From IMG/VR virus record IMGVR_UViG_3300033148_002752, positions 1 to 38,945 of that record: a DNA stretch of 38,945 nucleotides. The stretch is one strand, 5' to 3'. The DNA is from a virus. Position 1 is the stretch's first letter, and the number at the start of each line of letters is the position of its first letter. A program made the position numbers and the translations under genes. This document shows, in pieces, positions 22,588 to 29,463 of this stretch. The notes below the pieces were generated by a model. It was not told where the DNA came from. It saw only the letters and a program-made list of their open reading frames with translations, and made no database searches.

Positions 22588-23013
22588 TTAATCCAAGCCT
22601 CGAGCTTGTCTCATCTCTCTATAACCTGGAAGTTCTTGTTTTACTCTGGCCTCATCTATTCCTGGATAATCTGAAAGTTTTTCAACCGTATCTGTAGTGT
22701 CCCAAGTTATAACATACTCATGATTGCTAAGCTCTCTTTGGATTATATTTGAGATTCCATTTTCTGCGATGTCTTGCTGGATAGATTCTGTATATATTTT
22801 GTCTAACTCTATTATAAGTTCTTCTGCATATTTAGATGGTGCAATCATTCCTGTTCCAAATGAAGTGTGTTTCTCTCCATCTTTTATTGTTCCATTCTCT
22901 TTGTTTTTTGATATTCCTTTTTCTATCTGCTCTTTTCCAAATGCAAAAAATACACCGTATTTATCGAATGTCTCAGTTTGTTTCTTTTCCATGTAGTCTT
23001 GTAAGTATTTCAT
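22588..23013 (-). CDS. Phage protein of DUF7659-like type, 141 residues
   Basis: It begins MKYLQDYMEKKQTETFDKYG, then VFFAFGKEQIEKGISK and TSFGTGMIAPSKYAEELIIE, LDKIYTESIQQDIAENG and IIQRELSNHEYVITWDTTDT. I recall this pattern from small phage proteins annotated DUF7659, which have no known function. It is the first gene after promoter copy P3, with ribosome site AAAGGACGAGA, and leads the primase/DUF3987 unit. Confidence 0.5.
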   Translation of the reverse strand: MKYLQDYMEKKQTETFDKYGVFFAFGKEQIEKGISKNKENGTIKDGEKHTSFGTGMIAPSKYAEELIIELDKIYTESIQQDIAENGISNIIQRELSNHEYVITWDTTDTVEKLSDYPGIDEARVKQELPGYREMRQARGLD

Positions 23014-23034
23014 TTCTCGTCCTTTATTTAAGTG

Positions 23035-23069
23035 TCTAATTGTAACCTCTTTAACCTTACACTTTGTTT
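23035..23069 (-). promoter_or_regulatory. Early promoter/operator copy P3 (before the primase unit)
   Basis: The minus strand reads AACAAAGTGTAAG, 8 nt, AGGTTACAATTAGA (23035-23048). TACAAT is at 23039-23044, 26 nt before the ATG at 23013. TGTAA and TTACA (23057-23061 and 23040-23044) are 11 nt apart. The upstream gene's stop codon TAA (23057-23059) lies in the TGTAAG box, as in copy P4. Confidence 0.6.
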
Positions 23070-23257
23070 AGCTCCTTTTCTCTTCTCACAAGTTCTTTAC
23101 TAAATTTTCGGCTCATCTTAATGAATGATTTATTAAAGGATTCTTCACTTGTATATCTCTGTTCCCACATCACAAAATTTTGCTTACTGAGTATTTTAAT
23201 TGTTCTGTTTGTGAAGTCTTGTACTATGGCTCCTGCTTGAGTTATGTCTATTTTCAT
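23057..23257 (-). CDS. Small protein of unknown function, 66 residues
   Basis: It begins MKIDITQAGAIVQDFTNRTI and ends in a Lys/Arg/Glu-rich helix (MSRKFSKELVRREKELNKV). It overlaps its upstream neighbour by 4 nt. It is the last of four tightly overlapping small genes downstream of the helicase. No family is recognised. The stop codon is embedded in promoter copy P3. Confidence 0.5.
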   Translation of the reverse strand: MKIDITQAGAIVQDFTNRTIKILSKQNFVMWEQRYTSEESFNKSFIKMSRKFSKELVRREKELNKV

Positions 23258-23451
23258 ATCTCACCTCTTAAATTTTCAATTGTTTGTGCTATCTCATGTA
23301 ATTCATCATCTTGATTTTTTAATTTCTTTAACATCTCTTTCATTATATTATCTGTTTCTTCTCTTTTATCTTCTGTCATTTCTATATCAAGTAGTTCTTC
23401 TCTAAGCATATAAACCATTCCATTGATACTTGTCATATTATATTTACTCAT
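23254..23451 (-). CDS. Small coiled-coil protein, 65 residues
   Basis: MSKYNMTSINGMVYMLREEL followed by a predicted coiled coil (TDNIMKEMLKKLKNQDDELH, EIAQTIENL). It overlaps both neighbours by 4 nt (ATGA). It is acidic and probably oligomeric. No family or motif is recognised. Confidence 0.5.
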   Translation of the reverse strand: MSKYNMTSINGMVYMLREELLDIEMTEDKREETDNIMKEMLKKLKNQDDELHEIAQTIENLRGEI

Positions 23452-23654
23452 AATCTCACCCCTAGTTTTATTTTTTCTTTTTCTGATGTGAACTCAAAAT
23501 CATATAACCACTTCTCTTCTGTTCTTCCATCTTCATATGTAACGGTCACACCGTATGTGATGCTATGACATTTGTTTCGGATATTAATTGCAGTAATTAA
23601 ACCATTAAGTTCTCCGTGTTTTACCTTTGCTGCTATTGGATATATTTTTATCAT
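23448..23654 (-). CDS. Small beta-rich protein, 68 residues
   Basis: MIKIYPIAAKVKHGELNGLI, then AINIRNKCHSITYGVTVTYE and a final EKWLYDFEFTSEKEKIKLG. The strand pattern suggests a small Tudor- or SH3-like barrel, common in small phage proteins that bind tails or host factors. This is a pattern-level guess. It overlaps both neighbours by 4 nt. Confidence 0.5.
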   Translation of the reverse strand: MIKIYPIAAKVKHGELNGLITAINIRNKCHSITYGVTVTYEDGRTEEKWLYDFEFTSEKEKIKLGVRL

Positions 23655-23923
23655 CTCCTGAACCTTTTCTTTTTTTTACCAAACTCAAAATCTCTATATG
23701 ATTGTTCTTCTCTTTTTAAAATCATTCTATCATCTTCTACTTTTCGATTTTTAAATTCAAATACAAGACGATCAGGACTATTTTCAAATAACATCTGATT
23801 TTCTTTTCTAAGGATGCCATCTACAATTTCAATCAAATACCACAAGTCTCCAATATCATTTACAGAGACAATCTTTTCTAATAACTCTTCTTTAAAAGCA
23901 TTTTTAATGTTTTCAATTTCCAT
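23651..23923 (-). CDS. Hypothetical protein, 90 residues
   Basis: I start at ATG 23923 (MEIENIKNAFKEELLEKIVS), which overlaps the helicase stop as TGATG and is preceded by AAGGAG with 5-nt spacing; the upstream GTG at 23929 is less likely. The protein is helical and ends in a basic tail (RDFEFGKKKKRFRR), suggesting nucleic acid binding. It is coupled to the helicase. No family is recognised. Confidence 0.5.
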   Translation of the reverse strand: MEIENIKNAFKEELLEKIVSVNDIGDLWYLIEIVDGILRKENQMLFENSPDRLVFEFKNRKVEDDRMILKREEQSYRDFEFGKKKKRFRR

Positions 23924-25467
23924 CACCACTCCTTCCCATTCGCTTTTATAATATCTCTTAGCTCACCAATTGCCACCGATGGCGATAATCCCATCCCATC
24001 TACTCTTTCGAATATCTGTCTAGCTTCTGGCCACAAACCGTGCTTATCTATTGCTTGAGAATTCATCCAAGCAAAGCCATTTTTAAACCCAGCTTTTTTT
24101 GCGAGTTTTCTTAGCTCCTGGTATCCACCGAACTTGTTCGTCATCTTACTAAAGTCCAGAGGTTTCATCACTTCTTTTGGTGCTTCGATTTGTTCTAAGT
24201 TAACGGATCCTTTTGTCTGAGTAATCTCGTTTAAATCATAGCCACAACTTCTGCATTTGATATTCAGTGTGATTGATTCTTCATCTTCGTGAACTGTTCT
24301 TGATTTGTTATCCTCATCTAAAAGGGCACCACAATTGTCACACTCTTTTAACTCTACCGGAGCATTCGGTTTACCTCTTCCTGCTGGTTTTGGTTTACTA
24401 AAGTCTCGCTTTTTAAGTGGATGTCCACAAGCTGCAATACAACCACCCATGTCAAGAACCATTGCATTTTCTTTTGTATCATGCAATCTCAGAACTCGTC
24501 CTACTTGTTGCAGGTAGTATGGTACTGATTTTGTTGGTCTTGCTAGTATGGCCACTTCTGCTGATGGTTCATCAAATCCAACTGATAATGCATCAACTGA
24601 TACAAGTACTCGTATATCATCATTCGCGAATTCTTCTATCATCATTGTTCGCATTGCTTTGGCTTGTTTTGAATGAAGTACTCCTACTGCGTGACCAGCT
24701 TGTTGGAAGCTCTCGGCTATATGTTCTGCGTGTCTGATGTTAACTGCAAAGACAAGAGCCTTTTTACCTGCAGCGAACTCTTCATAAGTCTCCACCACGT
24801 TTGTGACTAGCGAAGGTTTGTCCATTAACTCAGCTAACTCTTCGACTGCATAGTCTCCTTGTCTCACGGTTATCTTGCTGAGGTCTGGTTTACTTGGCGC
24901 GAAGCATATCGGATTCATTAAGAATCCCATCTCCACTAGGTCCACCGTTTGAACTACTGATACCACGTCATCCCATTTTGGGAGTCTATATCCGTCTGAA
25001 GTACAAGGTGTTGCTGATAACCCTATCGTGATCACGTCTGGATAAGTATCATATAGTTGTGTCTGCATTGTTGAGGTAGCTCCATATTGAACCTCATCAA
25101 GAATGATTATATCAATCTCTCCTAGATAAGCTTTTCCATGTTTTCCGATTCTACTCTTGAGTGTCTGAAGCATTCCTATCTGAATTGGTAGGTCTGGATC
25201 ATAAGCTCCAGATGAACCCATGCTCACTGATGTCGCCATTGGTCTTCCTATTGCTTCGAATGCTTGAAGGACTAGAGTCTGTCTATGACAAGTGAACAAA
25301 GCTCTTTTATTTTTCTTGGTAGTCAAGTCTATTATCTCACTTGCGATTCTAGTTTTTCCACCACCTGTTGGAAGTTGCAGGATTATTCTACGGTTACCTG
25401 CAGATATGCTTGAGCGAATTTTATCTATTATTTCTTGTTGATAATCTCTGAGGGGATGTTTACTCAT
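23923..25467 (-). CDS. Superfamily 2 DNA helicase (UvsW/DEAH type)
   Basis: About 514 residues from ATG 25467 (or 25470), overlapping the upstream gene by 8 nt. Motif Q region is HPLRDYQQEIIDKIR. Motif I is LQLPTGGGKTR near 32-41, motif II is IIILDEVQYG (DEVQ rather than DEAH), and motif III is TIGLSATPCTSDG. Motifs V and VI are SVDALSVGFDEP and YYLQQVGRVLRLH. A zinc ribbon-like C-x2-C pair (CDNCG and CRSCG, 26 residues apart) lies in the C-terminal third. It would unwind or remodel branched DNA in replication and recombination. Confidence 0.85.
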   Translation of the reverse strand: MSKHPLRDYQQEIIDKIRSSISAGNRRIILQLPTGGGKTRIASEIIDLTTKKNKRALFTCHRQTLVLQAFEAIGRPMATSVSMGSSGAYDPDLPIQIGMLQTLKSRIGKHGKAYLGEIDIIILDEVQYGATSTMQTQLYDTYPDVITIGLSATPCTSDGYRLPKWDDVVSVVQTVDLVEMGFLMNPICFAPSKPDLSKITVRQGDYAVEELAELMDKPSLVTNVVETYEEFAAGKKALVFAVNIRHAEHIAESFQQAGHAVGVLHSKQAKAMRTMMIEEFANDDIRVLVSVDALSVGFDEPSAEVAILARPTKSVPYYLQQVGRVLRLHDTKENAMVLDMGGCIAACGHPLKKRDFSKPKPAGRGKPNAPVELKECDNCGALLDEDNKSRTVHEDEESITLNIKCRSCGYDLNEITQTKGSVNLEQIEAPKEVMKPLDFSKMTNKFGGYQELRKLAKKAGFKNGFAWMNSQAIDKHGLWPEARQIFERVDGMGLSPSVAIGELRDIIKANGKEW

Positions 25468-25747
25468 CATCACTCTCCCAGCATTCACAAGGATAAAAAG
25501 CTTCCTCTTCTTCTTCTGTAAAATCATCAAAATAATAAGACATATTTTTATCATAAGTTGGAGCTTCTTTGTTCATGCATCTCATATCTGAACCACCAAT
25601 TGGATAACCCATTTCTTTATGATGTTTACAAGAGAAACACTTTTTATTTTCTTCATTGACATAGCAAGTTGATTCATGTTTATCTATGATTGTTTTACTT
25701 TCATTCGTATCTGAACAATGTTTACATTTCCATATTTGATAGCTCAT
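25460..25747 (-). CDS. Cys-rich putative zinc-binding protein, 95 residues
   Basis: The start is ATG 25747 (MSYQIWKCKHCSDTNESKTI), overlapping the upstream stop as TAATG. The N-terminal CKHC is followed by HxxxC, then CFSCKHHKEMG, MRCMNKEAP and YPCECWESDD. The C-x2-C-K ... C-x-N ... C-x-W layout recurs in the adjacent upstream protein (25747-26118), so the two may share a domain by duplication. It probably binds one or two zinc ions. Function is unknown; nucleic acid or protein binding is likely. Confidence 0.55.
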   Translation of the reverse strand: MSYQIWKCKHCSDTNESKTIIDKHESTCYVNEENKKCFSCKHHKEMGYPIGGSDMRCMNKEAPTYDKNMSYYFDDFTEEEEEAFYPCECWESDDE

Positions 25748-26118
25748 TATCTCTTCTCCCATCTATTACAACAGAAGTCATCGCTGACCATAGTTCCTTG
25801 CTCCAAGTGAGCCGATAAAGAAGTATTATGACATTCATCATTTTCATCCTCTCCACCTAGTTTGCACCATTTACAATCTGTGCAGCTTTTCTCTGTTTCA
25901 ATAACTTCTTCTAAGTAGTCATCTATTAATTCAACTTTCATTTTTGGTAAATCTGAAAGCTGCTTATGATAAAGTTCTACATAATATTTATGAACATAGT
26001 TTGCAACTCTTACTGTCTCGCCTTTTTCAAAAGTGATTATAGGATTCATCACCCAATCTTTTTTAAATCTTAGAGTCGTTCCAAACTCCATATTTACATC
26101 TGTACTATATTTTGCCAT
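25747..26118 (-). CDS. Putative zinc-binding protein, 123 residues
   Basis: MAKYSTDVNMEFGTTLRFKK leads a beta-rich N-terminal half. The C-terminal 45 residues contain CTDCKWCKLGG, then DECHNTS and DDFCCNRWEKR, a C-x2-C-K-x-C ... C-x-N ... C-x2-W cluster resembling small zinc modules common in phage early proteins. It opens the unit behind promoter P2 with ribosome site AAAAAGGACGGACGAG, which contains GGACG twice. Function is unknown. Confidence 0.55.
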   Translation of the reverse strand: MAKYSTDVNMEFGTTLRFKKDWVMNPIITFEKGETVRVANYVHKYYVELYHKQLSDLPKMKVELIDDYLEEVIETEKSCTDCKWCKLGGEDENDECHNTSLSAHLEQGTMVSDDFCCNRWEKR

Positions 26119-26140
26119 CTCGTCCGTCCTTTTTAAGTTG

Positions 26141-26175
26141 TCTAATTGTAACCTTTTATAGCTTACACTTTTGTT
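26141..26175 (-). promoter_or_regulatory. Early promoter/operator copy P2 (before the helicase unit)
   Basis: The minus strand reads AACAAAAGTGTAAG, 8 nt, AGGTTACAATTAGA (26141-26154). TACAAT is at 26145-26150, 27 nt before the ATG at 26118. TGTAA and TTACA are 11 nt apart. It lies in a 66-nt gap. Confidence 0.6.
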
Positions 26176-26184
26176 AGGGTATTT

Positions 26185-26409
26185 CTAATCATGTGTGATT
26201 CCTTCACTTAGTTCTGCTGTTGGATCAACTCTGCTTTTAAAATATTTTAAAACTATATCGATGCCTCTTTGAACTATCTTCCAGACTTCTTTATCAATAT
26301 CTTGTTTTGCATTTTGCCACTTTTGTGCGAATACATCTACCTCATCTTTGTCCCATTCTGATAAATTATTTAAATGTTTTCTTACTTCTTTTTGCTGTTC
26401 TTTATTCAT
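26185..26409 (-). CDS. Small helical protein of unknown function, 74 residues
   Basis: MNKEQQKEVRKHLNNLSEWD, then VDVFAQKWQNAKQDIDKEVW and GIDIVLKYFKSRVDPTAE: three amphipathic helices, charged, without cysteines. The ribosome site is AAAGGGACGAGC, a one-base variant of the shared motif. It closes the first early unit. No family is recognised. Confidence 0.5.
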   Translation of the reverse strand: MNKEQQKEVRKHLNNLSEWDKDEVDVFAQKWQNAKQDIDKEVWKIVQRGIDIVLKYFKSRVDPTAELSEGITHD

Positions 26410-26419
26410 GCTCGTCCCT

Positions 26420-26569
26420 TTAACTAATTAAATAATATATTCCAAGTACAAAAATAATAAATCCTGAACCTATCATCATGCCTTTTAATAGGTCATCATA
26501 TTTTCCTAAATGTAATCCTACTTTGAAACTTTTGCATCTTGCTTTGAAATTTGCTATGTCGTGTTTCAT
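26420..26569 (-). CDS. Small single-pass membrane protein, 49 residues
   Basis: ATG 26569 to TAA 26420-26422. The start overlaps the upstream stop as ATGA. A basic N-terminal half (MKHDIANFKARCKSFKVGLH) precedes one membrane helix (MMIGSGFIIFVLGIYYLIS). Positive residues before the helix predict the N-terminus inside. Early phage membrane peptides often modify the host envelope or block superinfection; here that is only a possibility. Confidence 0.6.
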   Translation of the reverse strand: MKHDIANFKARCKSFKVGLHLGKYDDLLKGMMIGSGFIIFVLGIYYLIS

Positions 26570-26745
26570 TTCATTTCCACCCTATTAATTCCAAACTCTA
26601 TAGCACCTGCAGCAGTTTCAAATGGTCCGATTAAAGGTTTGCTATTTGGTTCAGTCTCTGAAACTATAAAAGCTTTGCCAGTGTCCTTCTTGAGCACTAC
26701 ATCAAATCCTTCGAAGTGTTTTGTGTGATATCTGTATGTGCTCAT
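26566..26745 (-). CDS. Small protein of unknown function, 59 residues
   Basis: The start is ATG 26745 (MSTYRYHTKHFEGFDVVLKK), which overlaps the HTH gene stop as ATGA. The pattern (strand-strand, GKAFIVSETEPNSKPLIGPF, then ETAAGAIEFGINRV helix) looks like a compact alpha/beta domain. No family is recognised. It lies between a regulator and a membrane peptide in the first early unit. Confidence 0.5.
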   Translation of the reverse strand: MSTYRYHTKHFEGFDVVLKKDTGKAFIVSETEPNSKPLIGPFETAAGAIEFGINRVEMK

Positions 26746-26972
26746 TTTCCTGCTCCATAGAATATTTCTTTCATTGATACATTGTTTGTGTAGCACCAGT
26801 CCATGATTCTAACGTATGGAATCGTTTGTCTCTTCTTGTGTATTGATAATCTGTTTCCAGTTATCTTCAGTGCTGTGGCCACATCTTTATCTAATATAGT
26901 ATGAATCTCTTTTTTATCTATAATCGATACTTTTACTTTTATTTTTCCTATAATCTCATTAATGTTTCTCAT
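26742..26972 (-). CDS. CI-like helix-turn-helix regulator, 76 residues
   Basis: The second half is a phage CI-type DNA-binding domain: LDKDVATALKITGNRLSIHK, then KRQTIPYVRIMDWCYTNNVS and MKEIFYG. The pattern DVAxALxIxxxxL..K...IPY..I..xC ends with the small IFYG helix seen in these repressors. No protease or dimerisation domain follows, so it is a short regulator. It is the natural candidate to bind the TGTAA-N11-TTACA palindromes in the early promoters. It overlaps the nuclease gene by 14 nt. Confidence 0.7.
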   Translation of the reverse strand: MRNINEIIGKIKVKVSIIDKKEIHTILDKDVATALKITGNRLSIHKKRQTIPYVRIMDWCYTNNVSMKEIFYGAGK

Positions 26973-27363
26973 TTCTTTTTTCCTTTATATATTGTGATAT
27001 CTGTCTCTTTGCATCTTCAAGTCCGAATGCAAACTCAGCCTTGTAACCTTTGCACCTTAAAATCTCGAGCATGATTCTTTGTCCTTGCACGTGATCACTC
27101 TTTTTCATGTCGCCATTCTTTTTATTAAATACTTCATCTCTGCTGATTTTTAACTCTAAATATAAACCACCATATATATAAGTAGTTTCAGCTAAAAAGA
27201 AATCAGGATATTTTTTGTGAGGATTGAGGTCTTTGTTTTTTTTAGCTTGACCGATGGTAAGCTTGAGGTCTGCAGCTAAGTCAAATCTCCAGAGAAGATT
27301 CTTGTGTTCTTTTTGGAGCCATTGTGATAACTGGATAGCTATCTTCTGTTCCTTTTGTCTCAT
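26959..27363 (-). CDS. VRR-NUC domain nuclease
   Basis: A 134-residue single-domain nuclease of the VRR-NUC / PD-(D/E)XK group. Visible parts are NLLWRFDLAADLKLTIGQAK, then KYPDFFLAETTYIYGGLYLE with LELKISRDEV (E-x-K) and SDHVQGQRIMLEILRCKGYK, AEFAFGLEDAKRQI. In relatives Asp, E-x-K and the Q after H bind metal; they cut branched or nicked DNA. It is the first gene after promoter P1, with ribosome site AAAAGGACGAAC, so one of the earliest products. Confidence 0.8.
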   Translation of the reverse strand: MRQKEQKIAIQLSQWLQKEHKNLLWRFDLAADLKLTIGQAKKNKDLNPHKKYPDFFLAETTYIYGGLYLELKISRDEVFNKKNGDMKKSDHVQGQRIMLEILRCKGYKAEFAFGLEDAKRQISQYIKEKRNEKH

Positions 27364-27386
27364 GTTCGTCCTTTTAAGTTAAAGTT

Positions 27387-27420
27387 TCTAATTGTAACCT
27401 TAAAGGACTTACGTTTTGTT
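27387..27420 (-). promoter_or_regulatory. Early promoter/operator copy P1 (first early unit)
   Basis: The minus strand reads AACAAAACGTAAG, 8 nt, AGGTTACAATTAGA (27387-27400). TACAAT is at 27391-27396, 28 nt before the nuclease ATG. This copy has GTAA/TTAC arms and an extra inner CCTTTAAGG palindrome. It lies between the last tail gene and the first early gene. I see no convincing terminator in the same gap. Confidence 0.6.
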
Positions 27421-27434
27421 GAAGTGGTTATATT

Positions 27435-27779
27435 TTATAATTTACTTGCTACTAAGAACAAATCATCTAAGTCTGAACTTGTCATATTTAATTGCTCTGT
27501 TAAAGCTATGAGGCTGGTCCAGTCTCTTTGAACTGTCATAGAATATTCCCATTCATTAATAAGGAGGTCATCTCCACTATTTAGGATCGCTTCATTTACT
27601 AGAGTAAATTTACCACCTTGTATTAGTGCTGCTCTTGCTTGTCTCATTGTTACTACTTTAGGTTTAGCATCTTCAATCTTTAAAAGATTATATGTATCTA
27701 CCTCTGCTGTAGTTGCTTCTCTATCACCTTGTTTCATATCACCTTGATATAAAACTATTCCATCTTTTGTATAAAACAT
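27435..27779 (-). CDS. Tail fibre-associated / assembly-like protein, 114 residues
   Basis: I use ATG 27779 (MFYTKDGIVLYQGDMKQGDR), with GAGG 9 nt ahead, over ATG 27788, which lacks spacing. The C-terminal part reads KVVTMRQARAALIQGGKFTL, then VNEAILNSGDD and INEWEYSMTVQRDW, a pattern common in small proteins encoded after phage tail fibres (MRQARLAL, then WEYA-V-R). It may chaperone or extend the fibre. It is the last late gene before the early region. Confidence 0.55.
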   Translation of the reverse strand: MFYTKDGIVLYQGDMKQGDREATTAEVDTYNLLKIEDAKPKVVTMRQARAALIQGGKFTLVNEAILNSGDDLLINEWEYSMTVQRDWTSLIALTEQLNMTSSDLDDLFLVASKL

Positions 27780-27781
27780 AA

Positions 27782-29068
27782 TTACCATCCTCTTTTGGCT
27801 ATTAATTTATAAGCCCACGAAGCTAGAACAAGTGTTGCAACTGCACCATTTGTAGCACTGACTATATAAAAAGCAACCGTATTACCTGTTCTAAATGAGA
27901 CAATTTTATCAGTTGCCTTTGTATTTATCAGTACTGTTACACCACTACCTACATTTGTAGAAGGGGATATAACCACATCATCTGTAACATATCCGAAATC
28001 TGTTGTTAAACATTTTATAGATAAAAGAGACTCTACACTATCTATTCCAATATTATGGTTTTTAGATATTTCTGTGTTTACTGTTGGTAAAGTGTTTGTA
28101 TATCCACTATCATACATACCATTTAAAGCATAGTTTACAACTGCTGTAACAACTCCACCTGCTGTAACTGCTTCACCTATAAACACTCTATGTGTTTGGT
28201 CTGCTGTTGCACCGTTTCCTACTTTCATAGTCATCTCTGAAATATTAAAAGTTGCTTGTCCTGACACTACTGAATAAGTACCACCGAATTGATAGACTGG
28301 TGCTAGTATTGTGCTTCCTAGTGTTACTGTACCACTTGCTGATATATCTGCATATAGATAATTTGTGGTCGCATCCACTAAACCACTTATAGAAGTATCA
28401 GCTGATATTGTTCCTGCTCTATCATTAGATGGTTCTTTGTTTGAGGCATGTATAGTTATTGGTACTGTTGTCGCTGCAATGTTTGCTGCTAGACCTGTAC
28501 CTGCTGTGACATAATTTGGTAAGCCATTTGCATCTACTGCTGAGCTTTGCACCGTTTGTCTTACTCCACTCACACTTGCTGTTGAACCACTATCAACACT
28601 TTCAATCACATTTGTTCCATCACACATTAACCATACTTTAGTGTTAGGTAAAACTGCGATACCTGTTCCTGTTGGTGTTTTAAATGTTAGAATTTGAAGT
28701 GTATCATTCTGAACGATAAAAGCTCTCTCTGATACATCAACAGCTATATTCCGTGCAACAGTTAAGTTCACTCCGGTGTCTGTAATGATTACTTTACCAT
28801 ATGTGTTCTGGTCTGACGTAAGTGTATAGTCACTATCAGCTGTCATGTTATGAGTAACTGCTTGATTTTGCCACAAGCGTCTTGCTTCTGTAGTGAAGTA
28901 ATTCACCCATTTATAAACGTTATTCATCCAATGATTGAAAGTTTCAAATGGTGGCTTCTCTGGTATTCCACCTGGTGCTAACCATCCTTCATCCTCATGT
29001 GTTGTATCTGGTGCTATTGAATTGACTTCAGTATCATCCCATTTTGGTAATGTGCTTGGCTTTGCCAT
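27782..29068 (-). CDS. Tail fibre protein, 428 residues
   Basis: The N-terminus (LPKWDDTEVNSIAPDTTHED, then PPFETFNHWMNNVYKWVNYF) is a widespread phage fibre attachment region. The rest is Thr/Gly/Val-rich beta material, including DTGVNLTVARNIAVDVSERA and AVTAGGVVTAVVNYALNGMY, fitting a trimeric shaft and a receptor-binding tip. No peptidase or glycosidase motif is seen. It is preceded by a 60-nt gap with two TTTAGATATA repeats. Confidence 0.65.
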   Translation of the reverse strand: MAKPSTLPKWDDTEVNSIAPDTTHEDEGWLAPGGIPEKPPFETFNHWMNNVYKWVNYFTTEARRLWQNQAVTHNMTADSDYTLTSDQNTYGKVIITDTGVNLTVARNIAVDVSERAFIVQNDTLQILTFKTPTGTGIAVLPNTKVWLMCDGTNVIESVDSGSTASVSGVRQTVQSSAVDANGLPNYVTAGTGLAANIAATTVPITIHASNKEPSNDRAGTISADTSISGLVDATTNYLYADISASGTVTLGSTILAPVYQFGGTYSVVSGQATFNISEMTMKVGNGATADQTHRVFIGEAVTAGGVVTAVVNYALNGMYDSGYTNTLPTVNTEISKNHNIGIDSVESLLSIKCLTTDFGYVTDDVVISPSTNVGSGVTVLINTKATDKIVSFRTGNTVAFYIVSATNGAVATLVLASWAYKLIAKRGW

Positions 29069-29129
29069 CTTGTTTTCCTTTTATATAATTATATCTAAAT
29101 ACTATATTCTACTTGATAACTAAGTATAT

Positions 29130-29450
29130 CTAAACTGACTGTATGTAATCTTGAGTAATTTCATCCCAAGCATACACATTATCAATGTCTGGCTGAGGAA
29201 ACGGTGCTTCATATATACCAGAAGTTTCATTTAATATCCAAGATGGATATGGAGACGGTTTAATAAAAGTATCTTTTACTTTATCATATGTATCTCCAAT
29301 CCCAGCATAACTATCTCTAAATGAATTGTTATAAGAAGTTTGTACCCACTCAAATATATCACCGACTGCTCCTGATGCAATGTAATCAAACTCTGATTTT
29401 ATAACATCTACAACTATTCCATCCCTATCTATCTTTGCAAAATGTGCCAT
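29130..29450 (-). CDS. Virion structural protein of marine-phage type, 106 residues
   Basis: MAHFAKIDRDGIVVDVIKSE, then GDIFEWVQTSYNNSFRDSYA, GIGDTYDKVKDTFIKPSPYP and SWILNETSGIYEAPFPQPD. This sequence type (MAHFAKID, QTSYN, YAGIG-TYD, KPYPSW-LNE-x-W/YEAP) is one I recall from many cyanophages and other marine myoviruses, where it is called a virion protein. Its role is not known. It lies between two fibre genes and probably decorates or joins fibres. Confidence 0.6.
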   Translation of the reverse strand: MAHFAKIDRDGIVVDVIKSEFDYIASGAVGDIFEWVQTSYNNSFRDSYAGIGDTYDKVKDTFIKPSPYPSWILNETSGIYEAPFPQPDIDNVYAWDEITQDYIQSV

Positions 29451-29463
29451 ATTTTATATCCTT

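Noticed and set aside
25106-25114. TGATATAAT inside the helicase gene as a promoter
   Set aside because: It lies more than 1 kb from the next gene start and in the middle of coding sequence; about one chance match is expected in this AT-rich genome.
26742-26972. Evidence for a temperate life cycle from the CI-like protein
   Set aside because: It is a bare DNA-binding domain without the CI oligomerisation/peptidase part, and there is no integrase or partition gene; lytic phages also carry such regulators.
27421-27434. A terminator between the last tail gene and the first early gene
   Set aside because: The short gap is AT-rich but has no stem-loop; late transcripts may simply read through or end elsewhere.
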